DNA of 64,000 bases from Solwaraspora sp. WMMD406 (GCF_029626025.1 NZ_JARUBF010000001.1:4216001-4280000), one strand, 5' to 3'. Counted from the stretch's first letter, positions 15,541 to 23,897 are shown. Numbers and translations: made by a program. Notes: generated from the letters alone by a model not told the origin.

Positions 15541-16538
15541 GCAACGTGTTCCGGCTCCCCGCCGCGCCGAGCGCCACCCGACGAACGGCACGCGGCGGCC
15601 ATAGCGCGACCGGCACACCGAACCCCGCCGGTACGGCGACCTCGGCCCGGCGACCCGGCATCGTCGCCGGCTACCTCAGCCCACACCCACCACACCTGAT
15701 CTACGGCGAGAACCCACCCCAGAACGAACCCCGGTCCCAGGGCGGCTGGGAGGTGCTGCGCTGGGCGTACGACCGACTCCGCCGCCGGATCCGCGACGTG
15801 CACCGACCCGACGTGCTGATCGTGCACGCACCACACTGGATCACGATGGTCGGCCACCACGTCAACTGCGTGCCCAACCCGCGCGGAGTCTCCGTCGAAC
15901 CGATCTTCCCGCACCTGTTCCGCTACCACTACGACTTCCAGACCGACGTGCCGCTCGCCGAGGCGATCGCCGACGCCGCCGCCGACTTAGGCCTGGTCAC
16001 CAGCAAGATGCGTGACCCCGGGGTACGGGTCGACTACGCCACCATCGGCGCCCTGCACATGGTCAACCCGGCCTGGGACATCCCCGTGGTGTCCCTGTCG
16101 GCCAACAACAACCCCTACTTCTACTCCGACGCGTCCCTCGGAGAAATGGAGATCCTCGGCGAAGCCACCCGACGCGCGGTCGAACACACCGGACGCCGCG
16201 CCGTCCTGCTCGGCTCCAACTCCCTGTCCCACCTGCACTGGCACGAGGAACCCGAACTACCCGAGGACATGGAACGCGAACACCCGTACAACAACCACCA
16301 GTACCGGTGGGACATGAAACTGCTGGAAACCATCCGTCAGGGCCCGACCAGCCGCCTGCGCGAACTGATCCCCGAACACATCGAAGCCACCGCCTCGGAG
16401 ACCAAGGCCGGGAGCCTCACCTGGCTGCTGTCCGCGATGGGCTGGCCTGAGGTGCCCGGCGACGTTCTCGGCTACGGAACGATCATCGGCACCGGCAACG
16501 CGGTCGTCGAGTGGACCCCGGAGGGCGACCATGGCTGA
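15537..16538 (+). CDS. amnB: 2-Aminophenol 1,6-dioxygenase, catalytic beta subunit
   Basis: ATG 15537 overlaps hyuB (ATGA), giving 333 residues. From about residue 41 the sequence follows AmnB of 2-aminophenol degraders closely as remembered: LSPHPPHLIYGENPPQNEPR, HAPHWITMVGHH, HEEPELPEDMEREHP and GYGTIIGTGNAVVEW. The class III extradiol Fe(II) ligands are expected in the HPPH and HAPHW motifs plus the Glu segment HIEATASETKAG. The enzyme cleaves 2-aminophenol next to the amino group to give 2-aminomuconate 6-semialdehyde. About 40 extra N-terminal residues, rich in Ser/Thr/Gly/Pro/Arg after a short FRL segment, are absent from the family start I know; they may target the protein to the microcompartment. 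Confidence 0.92.
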   Translation: MSNVFRLPAAPSATRRTARGGHSATGTPNPAGTATSARRPGIVAGYLSPHPPHLIYGENPPQNEPRSQGGWEVLRWAYDRLRRRIRDVHRPDVLIVHAPHWITMVGHHVNCVPNPRGVSVEPIFPHLFRYHYDFQTDVPLAEAIADAAADLGLVTSKMRDPGVRVDYATIGALHMVNPAWDIPVVSLSANNNPYFYSDASLGEMEILGEATRRAVEHTGRRAVLLGSNSLSHLHWHEEPELPEDMEREHPYNNHQYRWDMKLLETIRQGPTSRLRELIPEHIEATASETKAGSLTWLLSAMGWPEVPGDVLGYGTIIGTGNAVVEWTPEGDHG

Positions 16539-17358
16539 CCACGGCATTCACGCCGGTGTGCTGCTCCCCGGCATGCCCCACCTGCTCGCCGAGAAGCCGG
16601 CGACCAGCTGGAACGAGCTGGCCACCGCCGCCCGCGACGTCGGCGAACGGCTCCGCCGACTCGCCCCCGACGTGGTGCTGCTGCTGTCCACCCAATGGTT
16701 CACCGTGCTCGGCCACCAGTTCCAGTGCGACCCCAACCCACGGGGCCGGCACACCGACGAGAACTGGTACGCCTACGACTACGGTCACCTCGACTACGAC
16801 CTGCGGTTCGACGTCGACTTCACCGAACGCTGGGCCGCCCAGGTCGACGCCTGCGGCATGCAGGCCCGACGGACCCGCTACGACGGGTTTCCCATCGACA
16901 CCGGCGCCATCGTCACGTCCGCCCTGCTCGATCCGGAACGCACGCTGCGCTGGGCGCAGGTCTCCTGCAACCTGTACGCCGACGCCGACACCCTGGCCCG
17001 GGTCGGTCGGGCCGGGGCCCAGGCCGCCCGGGACGCCGGCCGCACCGCCGCCGTGGTCGTCGTCTCCGGCCTTTCCTCCGGGCTGATCCAACAGTGGATC
17101 GAACCGGACCAGGACCATGTCGCCGACCCGGCGCACGACCGATGGAACAACCGGATGCTGCACCTGCTCACCGCCGGTCAGACCGAGGAGGCGCTGGCGA
17201 TCCGGGAGGACTTCGCCCGCCAGGCCCAGGCGGACAGCCAGTTCCGAGCCCTCGCCTTCCTCGCCGGTACCGGCGCGGCAGCCGGACCCGCCACCCTGCA
17301 CTCGTACGGACCGCTCTGGGGCACCGGCGCCGCCGTCGTCTCCTGGAACCTGCCGTGA
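16531..17358 (+). CDS. amnA: 2-Aminophenol 1,6-dioxygenase, alpha subunit
   Basis: This 275-residue partner of AmnB starts at ATG 16531, eight bases inside amnB. It shares the LigB-like fold, but the HPPH of AmnB reads GMPH here and the HAPHW reads LSTQW, so the metal site is lost, as in known alpha subunits. Family-specific segments are HTDENWYAYDYGHLDYDLRF, YDGFPIDTGAIVTSALL, GLSSGLIQQWIEPDQDH and SYGPLWGTGAAVVSWNL. It is needed for the heterotetrameric dioxygenase. The order B then A matches the amn operon of 2-aminophenol-degrading pseudomonads. The next recognised genes are the microcompartment shell genes. Confidence 0.92.
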   Translation: MADHGIHAGVLLPGMPHLLAEKPATSWNELATAARDVGERLRRLAPDVVLLLSTQWFTVLGHQFQCDPNPRGRHTDENWYAYDYGHLDYDLRFDVDFTERWAAQVDACGMQARRTRYDGFPIDTGAIVTSALLDPERTLRWAQVSCNLYADADTLARVGRAGAQAARDAGRTAAVVVVSGLSSGLIQQWIEPDQDHVADPAHDRWNNRMLHLLTAGQTEEALAIREDFARQAQADSQFRALAFLAGTGAAAGPATLHSYGPLWGTGAAVVSWNLP

Positions 17359-17453
17359 CCAAGAGCTTCACCGTGACCGCCGTTGCCGCGGTGACCATCG
17401 CGGCCGCCGTGACCGATTCGAACCGACAAACCAGGAGGAACCCTGATGCGTAA
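17355..17453 (+). CDS. Possible 32-residue coupled small ORF between amnA and BMC-H
   Basis: GTG 17355 forms a GTGA overlap with the amnA stop and opens a 32-codon frame that ends at TAA 17451-17453, eight bases inside the first shell gene. The peptide has a short hydrophobic middle (SFTVTAVAAVTIAAAVTD) and a basic tail (NRQTRRNPDA). It lacks its own ribosome site and would depend on re-initiation. It may be a coupling device that carries ribosomes to the AGGAGG site of the shell gene, or chance. I know of no family for it. Confidence 0.3.
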   Translation: MTKSFTVTAVAAVTIAAAVTDSNRQTRRNPDA

Positions 17454-17739
17454 CGTCGCTGCGGGATTCGTCGAAGCAGAAGGGTTCATCCCGATCTTCG
17501 ACGCCGTCGACGCAATGGTGAAAGCGACCGAGGTGGAAGTCACCGGAGTGGTCCGGCTGGGCGGCGGAATCGTCGCCGTGGCCGTACGCGGTGACCTCGC
17601 CACTGTCGAAGAAGCAGTCGACATCGGCGAGGAGACCGCCCGGGCCAAGACCGGTCGGCCGGTCCGCTCGATCGTGTTCGCCAGCCCCTGTGACGCGGTG
17701 ACAGCGTTGGCAGTGGACCCCCGAATCGTCGGCAACTGA
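17446..17739 (+). CDS. Bacterial microcompartment shell protein, BMC-H (1)
   Basis: This 97-residue protein is a single Pfam-BMC-type domain: AAGFVEAEGFIPIFDAVDAMVKATEVEVTG in place of the canonical start [26 protein letters not shown], then the pore-loop region VVRLGGGIVAVAVRGDLATVEEAVDIGEETA. Such proteins form the hexagonal tiles of the shell facets. The central pore motif would be LGGG, where PduA-like proteins have IGSG. It starts at ATG 17446 with AGGAGG seven bases upstream. Being followed by a second BMC-H and a BMC-P gene makes a shell assignment firm. No extra domain or signal is present. Confidence 0.93.
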   Translation: MRNVAAGFVEAEGFIPIFDAVDAMVKATEVEVTGVVRLGGGIVAVAVRGDLATVEEAVDIGEETARAKTGRPVRSIVFASPCDAVTALAVDPRIVGN

Positions 17740-17756
17740 GCCGGAAGGAGCGACAC

Positions 17757-18083
17757 ATGTCGTCGGACAAGGCCATCGGCATCGTGGAAACCCGCGGCGT
17801 CGTAGCACTTTCAGCAGGCATCGAAGCGATGATCAAGACTGCCGACGTGCAGTGCATCGCCGTCGAGCGAGTCACCAGTGGCTACCTGGCCGCCGCCGTC
17901 CAGGGCACTCTGGCAGCCGTACGCCAGGCGGTGTCCGCCGGCGAGGCAGCCATCCGCCAGCACGGTGATCTGCGCAGCTCACAGATCTACCCGAAGCCCC
18001 ACCCAGCCACCGCCGCGCTGCTGGAGGAGGACGAACCCACCCGGATCCGCACCGTCATGGCGTCACTACGGAGCGACGTCTGA
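17757..18083 (+). CDS. Bacterial microcompartment shell protein, BMC-H (2)
   Basis: This 108-residue protein is a second single BMC domain: AIGIVETRGVVALSAGIEAMIKTADVQCIAVERVTSGYLAAAVQGTLAAVRQAVSAGEAA, closing with IYPKPHPATAALL as in classical hexamer proteins. The pore segment VTSGY differs from the LGGG of the first paralogue, so the two hexamers should present different pores. A tail of about 20 residues (EEDEPTRIRTVMASLRSDV) follows the domain. GGAAGGAG precedes ATG 17757. The gene lies 17 bases after the first shell gene and overlaps the BMC-P gene by one base. Confidence 0.93.
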   Translation: MSSDKAIGIVETRGVVALSAGIEAMIKTADVQCIAVERVTSGYLAAAVQGTLAAVRQAVSAGEAAIRQHGDLRSSQIYPKPHPATAALLEEDEPTRIRTVMASLRSDV

Positions 18084-18343
18084 TGATTCTCGCGGAAGTG
18101 GTTGGCAAGATCTGGCCCGACCATATCGTCACCTCGTTGCAGGGCCGCCGACTGGTCCTCGTCAGAGAACATCCGGACGGCCCGGACCGCGTCGCCGTCG
18201 ATCTGATGAACGCCGGCACCGGCAGCACCGTGCTGGTGGCCACCGACGAGGCGGCTGCTGCTGCCACCGGCGAACCAACCGTCGACGCCGTCATCGTCGC
18301 GTTGGTGGCCGATCGGCCTGGGGACGCCCCCAGCACCGACTGA
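18083..18343 (+). CDS. Microcompartment vertex protein, BMC-P (EutN/CcmL family)
   Basis: This 86-residue protein matches the pentameric vertex family EutN/CcmL/PduN: MILAEVVGKIWPDHIVTSLQGRRLVLVRE, then VAVDLMNAGTGSTVLVATDEAA, and the final strand VDAVIVALV. Pentamers cap the twelve vertices of the shell and are needed for closure. The ATG shares one base with the preceding stop (TGATG). It is the only vertex gene here; with the two BMC-H genes it is the minimum gene set for a closed icosahedral shell. Confidence 0.92.
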   Translation: MILAEVVGKIWPDHIVTSLQGRRLVLVREHPDGPDRVAVDLMNAGTGSTVLVATDEAAAAATGEPTVDAVIVALVADRPGDAPSTD

Positions 18344-18394
18344 CCTGCACCCGCACCGGGCCATCGCCGGGCAATCGCCGAAATGAGGTACCAC

Positions 18395-19924
18395 GTGAGC
18401 ACCGATTCGCCGTCCAGCCCACTGTGGCATCCCGATCTGCTCGTCGGCCGGCCGGCGGCGGGCGGTCCCGGCCTGCTGCGCAGCTTCGTGGATGGTCGGT
18501 TCGTCGACGTCGGGAAGCGGTTTGCGAAGGTGTCGCCGGTGACGGGGGAGACGGTGTTCGAGGTCGGGGAGGCCGACTTGTCGATGGTGGACGCGGCGGT
18601 GGCGGCGGCGCGGTCGGCGGTGCGTGGTCCGTGGGGGGTGATGGGCGAGCGGGACCGCTCGGCGGTGCTGCGGGCGGTCGCTGACGAGTTGGACCGCCGC
18701 TTCGATGACCTGGTCGCCGCCGAGGTCGCCGACACCGGCAAACCGGTCAGCCAGGCCCGGGCCCTGGACATCCCGCGCGGGGCGGCGAATTTCCGGGCGT
18801 TCGCGGAGATCGCCGCGACCGCGCCGACGGAGTCGTTCACGACGGTCACCCCGACCGGTGGTCGGGCGCTGAACTACGTGGTCCGCAAACCTGTCGGCGT
18901 CGTGGCGGTCATCGTGCCGTGGAATCTGCCGTTGCTGCTGCTGACCTGGAAGGTGGCTCCCGCGCTGGCCTGCGGCAACGCTGTGGTGGTGAAGCCGAGT
19001 GAGGAGACTCCGGCGTCGGCGACGTTGCTGGCCGAGGTGATGGCGGCGGTGGGTGTGCCGGACGGGGTTTTCAATGTGGTGCACGGGTTCGGGCCGGGGG
19101 CGGCGGGGGAGTGGTTGACGCGGCATCCGGGGGTGGACGCGGTCACGTTCACGGGTGAGTCGGCGACGGGGTCGGCGATCATGCGGGCGGCGGCTGACGG
19201 GGTGAAGGCGGTGTCGTTCGAGTTGGGCGGGAAGAACGCCGGTCTGGTGTTCGCCGACGCGGATCTGGACGCGGCGGTCGCGGGTTCGGTGCGGTCGTCG
19301 TTCACCAACGGCGGTCAGGTGTGTCTGTGTACGGAGCGGTTGTATGTGCAGCGGCCGGTGTTCGACGAGTTCGTGGACCGGTTGGCGGCTGCCGCCCGCG
19401 ACGTTCGGTGGGGTTGGCCGGCTGACGAGTCGATTGCGACGATGCCGTTGATCTCGCGGGGGCATCGGGACAAGGTGCTCGGCTTCTACGACCTGGCCCG
19501 CGTCGAAGGCGCTGACGTACGAGCTGGTGGTGGTGTGCCGGTGTTCGGTGACGCCCGTGACGGTGGCGCGTACGTGGAGCCGACCGTGTTGACCGGGTTG
19601 GGGCAGTCTGCGCGGGTGGTGCGGGAGGAGGTGTTCGGCCCGGTCTGTCATGTCGCCCCGTTCGATTCGGAGGAGGAGGCGTTCGCGTTGGCCAACGACT
19701 CCGACTACGGGTTGGCGGCGACGGTGTGGACCCGGGATGTGGGGCGGGCGCACCGGGCCGGATCGCGTCTGGACGTCGGGATCGTGTGGGTGAACACCTG
19801 GTTCCTGCGGGACCTGCGCACCCCGTTCGGTGGGGTGAAGGCCTCCGGGGTGGGTCGGGAGGGTGGCGTGCACTCGCTGGGCTTCTACTCCGAACTGACC
19901 AACGTCTGTGTGGACATGTCATGA
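18395..19924 (+). CDS. amnC: 2-Aminomuconate semialdehyde dehydrogenase
   Basis: This 509-residue NAD(P)-dependent aldehyde dehydrogenase starts at GTG 18395, six bases after GAGG; an ATG at 18383 has no ribosome site. The catalytic Cys lies in NGGQVCLCTERLYV (about 308) and the general-base Glu in VSFELGGKNAG (about 275). It resembles 2-hydroxy/2-aminomuconic semialdehyde dehydrogenases (AmnC, DmpC, XylG) and should oxidise the AmnBA product to 2-aminomuconate. About 28 extra residues precede the usual LRSFVDGRF start (TDSPSSPLWHPDLLVGRP), a candidate cargo-targeting tail. From about 18480 codons switch to G-ending usage, unlike the C-ending genes upstream. Confidence 0.9.
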   Translation: MSTDSPSSPLWHPDLLVGRPAAGGPGLLRSFVDGRFVDVGKRFAKVSPVTGETVFEVGEADLSMVDAAVAAARSAVRGPWGVMGERDRSAVLRAVADELDRRFDDLVAAEVADTGKPVSQARALDIPRGAANFRAFAEIAATAPTESFTTVTPTGGRALNYVVRKPVGVVAVIVPWNLPLLLLTWKVAPALACGNAVVVKPSEETPASATLLAEVMAAVGVPDGVFNVVHGFGPGAAGEWLTRHPGVDAVTFTGESATGSAIMRAAADGVKAVSFELGGKNAGLVFADADLDAAVAGSVRSSFTNGGQVCLCTERLYVQRPVFDEFVDRLAAAARDVRWGWPADESIATMPLISRGHRDKVLGFYDLARVEGADVRAGGGVPVFGDARDGGAYVEPTVLTGLGQSARVVREEVFGPVCHVAPFDSEEEAFALANDSDYGLAATVWTRDVGRAHRAGSRLDVGIVWVNTWFLRDLRTPFGGVKASGVGREGGVHSLGFYSELTNVCVDMS

Positions 19925-20754
19925 CCGTTGATGTTGAGGCCGCTGTCGCGGCGTTGACCGGGGCGTACGACTCGGGGGTGCCGTGTGCGCCGCTGCGGGA
20001 CCGGCTGTTGCCGGCGGGTGATGTGGCGGCGGCGTACGCGGTGCAACGGGCGACGGTGGCCGGCTGGACAGGCGCGGGCCGCCGCCGGGTGGGGGCGAAG
20101 ATCGGCCTGACGGCGCCGGCGGTGCAGGCCGCGTTCGGCGTCTACCAGCCCGACTTCGGGGTGCTCTTCGCCGACATGGCGGTGGCGGATGGTGACGAGG
20201 TCGACCTGGCCGGGCTGATCCAGCCCAGGGTGGAGGCGGAGGTGGCGTTCGTGCTCGGCGCGGATCTGCCGGACGGCCCGGCGACCGTGGTCGACGTGCT
20301 GCGGGCCACCGATTTCCTGCTGCCGGCGGTCGAGATCGTCGACTCCCGGATCACCGGGTGGGACATCTCGATCGTGGACACCGTGGCGGACAACGCGTCG
20401 TCGGGGTTGTTCGTGCTCGGCGACCGGCCGGTGCCGCCGGCCTCGGTGGACCTGCGCGAGTGCGGCATGGTGCTCGAATCGGCGGGTGAACCGGTGTCGG
20501 TGGGTGCCGGTGCGGCCTGCCTCGGCCATCCGGTGCACGCCGTCGCCTGGCTGGCCTCGACCATGGCCGCCGCCGGGGATCCGCTGCGGGCCGGTGACCT
20601 GGTGCTGTCCGGTGCGCTCGGCCCGATGGTGCCGGTCACCCCGGGGGCGGCCTTTGAGGCGCGGATCGGCGGGCTCGGTTCGGTGCGGACCAGATTCAGT
20701 GCGAAGCCGGCCGACCGGTCGGCCGGTAGCGAGTCGCCAGGGGAGGGGTCGTAG
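19921..20754 (+). CDS. amnF: 2-Oxopent-4-enoate hydratase
   Basis: ATG 19921 overlaps the amnC stop (ATGA) and gives 277 residues of the MhpD/DmpE/DmpH hydratase-decarboxylase family. Metal-site segments are visible: [33 protein letters not shown] and [28 protein letters not shown]. It would add water to 2-oxopent-4-enoate, giving 4-hydroxy-2-oxovalerate for the aldolase encoded two genes later. Two homologous family members occur in this operon (this one and 22705). I call this the hydratase and the later one the decarboxylase from sequence flavour and family habit; the two could be swapped. The last 20 residues (Ser/Gly/Pro rich) extend past the fold. Confidence 0.8.
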   Translation: MTVDVEAAVAALTGAYDSGVPCAPLRDRLLPAGDVAAAYAVQRATVAGWTGAGRRRVGAKIGLTAPAVQAAFGVYQPDFGVLFADMAVADGDEVDLAGLIQPRVEAEVAFVLGADLPDGPATVVDVLRATDFLLPAVEIVDSRITGWDISIVDTVADNASSGLFVLGDRPVPPASVDLRECGMVLESAGEPVSVGAGAACLGHPVHAVAWLASTMAAAGDPLRAGDLVLSGALGPMVPVTPGAAFEARIGGLGSVRTRFSAKPADRSAGSESPGEGS

Positions 20755-21680
20755 TGGGTGTCGGGGTGGCGGTGGTCGGGTCGGGCAACATCGGCACCGA
20801 TCTGATGATCAAGGTGTTGCGGTTGTCGGAGTCGCTGGAGATGGTGGCGATGGTCGGTATCGACCCGGAATCCGACGGGCTGGCCCGCGCCCGCCGGCTC
20901 GGCGTGGCGACCACGAGTGAGGGGGTCGACGGCCTGGTGGCGTTGCCCGAGTTCGCCGACGTCGGGTTGGTGTTCGACGCCACGTCGGCGGGTGCGCACC
21001 GGCGCAACGACGAGGTCCTGCGAGCTTACGGCCGGTCGGTGGTGGATCTGACCCCGGCGGCGGTCGGCCCGTACGTGGTGCCGTCGGTGAATCTGGACGC
21101 GCACCTGGGCGAGCCGAACGTCAACATGGTCACCTGTGGTGGGCAGGCCACCGTTCCGGTCGTCGCCGCCGTCGCGGCGGTGGCGCCGGTGGCGTACGCG
21201 GAGATCGTCGCCTCGATCGCGTCGCGGTCGGCGGGTCCGGGCACCCGGGCGAACATCGACGAGTTCACCCAGACCACCGCCCGCGCCCTGGAGGTCGTCG
21301 GCGGTGCCGGTACGGGTAAGGCGATCATCGTGTTGAACCCGGCGGATCCGCCGCTGTTGATGCGTGACACCGTCTACTGCCTGGTCCCGGCCGGCGTCGA
21401 CACCGGCCGGGTGGCCGACTCCGTCGAGGCGATGGTCGGGTCGGTCGCCGGCTATGTGCCCGGCTACCGACTCAAACAGGCGGTGCAGTTCGACCCGGTC
21501 GACGCGTACGTTCCGGCGTTGGGCGGCCACTTCGTCGGCACCCAGGTGTCGGTGTTCCTGGAGGTCTCCGGTGCCGGGCACTACCTGCCCGCGTACGCCG
21601 GCAACCTCGACATCATGACCTCGGCCGCTTTGCGCACAGCGGAACGTCTGGTCGCTGTCCGAGCGGAGGCACGGTCATGA
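20754..21680 (+). CDS. amnH: Acetaldehyde dehydrogenase, CoA-acylating
   Basis: GTG 20754 shares one base with the previous TAG stop and follows GGGGAGGGG. The 308-residue product has the Rossmann start [16 protein letters not shown], the catalytic Cys in [10 protein letters not shown] (about 128) and the conserved [16 protein letters not shown] and [16 protein letters not shown] of the DmpF/BphJ/MhpF family. It converts acetaldehyde plus CoA and NAD+ to acetyl-CoA. In this family it forms a channelled complex with the aldolase encoded just downstream. Acetaldehyde is the volatile, toxic species that metabolosomes typically retain, so this enzyme is a likely core cargo. Confidence 0.93.
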   Translation: MGVGVAVVGSGNIGTDLMIKVLRLSESLEMVAMVGIDPESDGLARARRLGVATTSEGVDGLVALPEFADVGLVFDATSAGAHRRNDEVLRAYGRSVVDLTPAAVGPYVVPSVNLDAHLGEPNVNMVTCGGQATVPVVAAVAAVAPVAYAEIVASIASRSAGPGTRANIDEFTQTTARALEVVGGAGTGKAIIVLNPADPPLLMRDTVYCLVPAGVDTGRVADSVEAMVGSVAGYVPGYRLKQAVQFDPVDAYVPALGGHFVGTQVSVFLEVSGAGHYLPAYAGNLDIMTSAALRTAERLVAVRAEARS

Positions 21681-22708
21681 CCCGGCTGTACGTCCAGGAC
21701 GTCACGTTGCGCGACGGCATGCACGCCATCAGGCACCGCTACACCGTCGGGCAGGTCCGGGCGATCGCGGCGGCGTTGGACGCGGCCGGGGTGGACGCGA
21801 TCGAGGTCGCCCACGGCGACGGCCTGGCCGGCTCCAGCGTCACCTACGGCCACGGCGCGGCGTCGGACGCCGACTGGATCCGTGCTGCCGCCGACGTGGT
21901 CGACCGGGCGACGTTGACCACGTTGCTGCTGCCCGGCATCGGCACCATCGACGACCTGAAAGCGGCCCGCGACCTCGGGGTGACCAGTGTGCGGATCGCC
22001 ACCCACTGCACCGAGGCCGACGTCGCCGCCCAACACATCGGCTGGGCCCGCGACCACGGTATGGACGTCGCCGGGTTCCTGATGATGGCGCACATGAACA
22101 CCCCGGAAGGGCTCGCCGGGCAGGCCAAACTGATGGAGTCGTACGGGGCGCACTGCGTCTACGTCACCGACTCCGGCGGCCGGCTGCTGATGACCGACGT
22201 CGCCCAGCGGGTCGACGCCTACCGGCAGGTCCTCGACCCGCACACGCAGATCGGTATCCACGCCCACCACAACCTGTCGCTGGGCGTGGCCAACAGCGTG
22301 ATCGCCGTCGAGCATGGCACCACCCGGGTCGACGCCTCCCTCGCCGGCATGGGCGCCGGGGCCGGCAACGCCCCCCTGGAAGTGTTCACCGCCGTCGCCG
22401 ACCTGCACGGCTGGGAACACGGCTGCGACACGTTCGCGCTGATGGACGCCGCCGAGGACCTGGTCCGGCCGTTGCAGGACCGGCCGGTCCGCGTCGACCG
22501 GGAAACCCTGTCGCTGGGCTACGCCGGCGTCTACTCCAGCTTCCTGCGCCACGCCGAACGCGCCGCCGACCGCTACAACCTGGACGTGCGGTCCATCCTG
22601 ATCGAACTCGGCCGCCGACGGATGGTCGGCGGCCAGGAAGACATGATCACCGACGTCGCCCTCGACCTCGCCGACACCCCCCGCACCGCCCACGGAGGTG
22701 TGCAGTGA
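21677..22708 (+). CDS. amnG: 4-Hydroxy-2-oxovalerate aldolase
   Basis: ATG 21677 overlaps the amnH stop by four bases. The 343-residue protein has the DRE-TIM start [15 protein letters not shown], the metal-binding [16 protein letters not shown] segment near residue 195, and the C-terminal DmpG-type communication domain that contacts the acylating dehydrogenase ([19 protein letters not shown]). It cleaves 4-hydroxy-2-oxovalerate into pyruvate and acetaldehyde. Pairing with AmnH is conserved in all meta-cleavage pathways. Codon usage shifts from G-ending to C-ending within this gene. Confidence 0.93.
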   Translation: MTRLYVQDVTLRDGMHAIRHRYTVGQVRAIAAALDAAGVDAIEVAHGDGLAGSSVTYGHGAASDADWIRAAADVVDRATLTTLLLPGIGTIDDLKAARDLGVTSVRIATHCTEADVAAQHIGWARDHGMDVAGFLMMAHMNTPEGLAGQAKLMESYGAHCVYVTDSGGRLLMTDVAQRVDAYRQVLDPHTQIGIHAHHNLSLGVANSVIAVEHGTTRVDASLAGMGAGAGNAPLEVFTAVADLHGWEHGCDTFALMDAAEDLVRPLQDRPVRVDRETLSLGYAGVYSSFLRHAERAADRYNLDVRSILIELGRRRMVGGQEDMITDVALDLADTPRTAHGGVQ

Positions 22709-23490
22709 CCAGCACAGACGTCGACCTCGCCGGGTTGGCCGCCCGCCTCGACGACGCCGCCCGGACAGCAGCGCCGATTCCGCAGCTCGCCGACACCCAC
22801 CGGATCGACATCGACACCGCCTACGCGGTGCAGCAGGCGCTGATCGCCCGCCGCACCGGCCGGGGCGAACACGTCGTCGGCGTCAAGATGGGCCTGACCA
22901 GCCGGGCGAAAATGGTCCAGGTCGGCGTCGACTCCCCGATCCTCGGCCACCTCACCGACACCACCCAGGTCGCAGACGGCGCCGCCGTGGACATCACCGG
23001 ACTGATCCACCCCCGCGTCGAACCGGAGATCGCCTTCCTCCTCGACCGGCCACCCACACCCGGGATGCCGTTCACCGACGCCGTCCGCGCCGTCGCCCCC
23101 GCCCTGGAAGTCATCGACTCCCGCTACGCCGACTTCACCTTCTCCCTGCCCGACGTCATCGCCGACAACACCTCCGCCGCCCTGTACGTCGTCGGACAAT
23201 GGCAGCCCGTCCCCGACGAAGTGGACAACCTCGGCGTCCTCCTCGACATCGACGGACACACCGTGCAGACCGGATCCACCGCCGCGATCCTCGGCGACCC
23301 CCGCCGCGCCCTCACCGCCGGTGTCGCCCTCGCCGACCGACACGGCCCGGCCCTCCAACCAGGCTGGATCTTCCTCGCCGGCGCGGCCACCGCCGCCGTC
23401 CCCCTCCCACGCGGCGTCCACGTCCGGGCCACCGTCCACGGCCTCGGCACCGCCGCCTTCACCACCACCACCGCAGGAAACACGCGATGA
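22705..23490 (+). CDS. amnE: 4-Oxalocrotonate decarboxylase
   Basis: GTG 22705 overlaps the amnG stop (GTGA), giving a 261-residue second member of the hydratase/decarboxylase family. Family segments are [43 protein letters not shown] and [26 protein letters not shown]. The wording [15 protein letters not shown] is that of 4-oxalocrotonate decarboxylases (DmpH/XylI/AmnE). It removes CO2 from the keto acid made by AmnD, forming 2-oxopent-4-enoate for AmnF, with which it usually forms a complex. Strongly C-ending codons contrast with amnF. Confidence 0.85.
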   Translation: MTSTDVDLAGLAARLDDAARTAAPIPQLADTHRIDIDTAYAVQQALIARRTGRGEHVVGVKMGLTSRAKMVQVGVDSPILGHLTDTTQVADGAAVDITGLIHPRVEPEIAFLLDRPPTPGMPFTDAVRAVAPALEVIDSRYADFTFSLPDVIADNTSAALYVVGQWQPVPDEVDNLGVLLDIDGHTVQTGSTAAILGDPRRALTAGVALADRHGPALQPGWIFLAGAATAAVPLPRGVHVRATVHGLGTAAFTTTTAGNTR

Positions 23491-23897
23491 CCGCGCACCT
23501 GGTCCCCGGCAAAGCCACCCCACGCGGCAGGTTCCCACACGTCAAAACAGCCGGCGGGTTCATCTTCGTCTCCGGCACCTCCAGCCGCCGCCCCGACAAC
23601 ACCATCGCCGGCGCCACCGTCGACGCCTACGGCACCACCCAACTCGACATCCGCGAACAGACCCGCGCCGTCATCGCCAACATCGCCGACCTGCTCGCCG
23701 CCGTCGGTGCCAGCCTCACCGACCTGGTCTCCGTCACCACCTACCTGGTCAACATGAACGACTTCGGCGGCTACAACCAGATCTGGGCCGAACACTTCGA
23801 CCACACCGGACCCACCCGCACCACCGTCGCCGTCCACCAACTACCCCACCCACACCTACTCATCGAGATCCAGGCCATCGCCGTGGCACCGAGCTGA
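23487..23897 (+). CDS. amnD: 2-Aminomuconate deaminase (RidA family)
   Basis: This 136-residue protein starts at ATG 23487 in an ATGA overlap. It belongs to the RidA/YjgF fold but carries the AmnD-specific wording: [59 protein letters not shown] and [20 protein letters not shown]. AmnD hydrolyses 2-aminomuconate to 4-oxalocrotonate and ammonia, the step that distinguishes aminophenol meta-cleavage from catechol meta-cleavage. Its presence makes a 2-aminophenol-type substrate far more likely than catechol. It is the last gene of the tightly coupled pathway operon. Confidence 0.92.
   Translation: MTAHLVPGKATPRGRFPHVKTAGGFIFVSGTSSRRPDNTIAGATVDAYGTTQLDIREQTRAVIANIADLLAAVGASLTDLVSVTTYLVNMNDFGGYNQIWAEHFDHTGPTRTTVAVHQLPHPHLLIEIQAIAVAPS

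Noticed and set aside
18395-19924. Reading the aldehyde dehydrogenase as a catechol-pathway 2-hydroxymuconic semialdehyde dehydrogenase
   Set aside because: Catechol 2,3-dioxygenase and 4-oxalocrotonate tautomerase are absent, while AmnBA and the AmnD deaminase are present.
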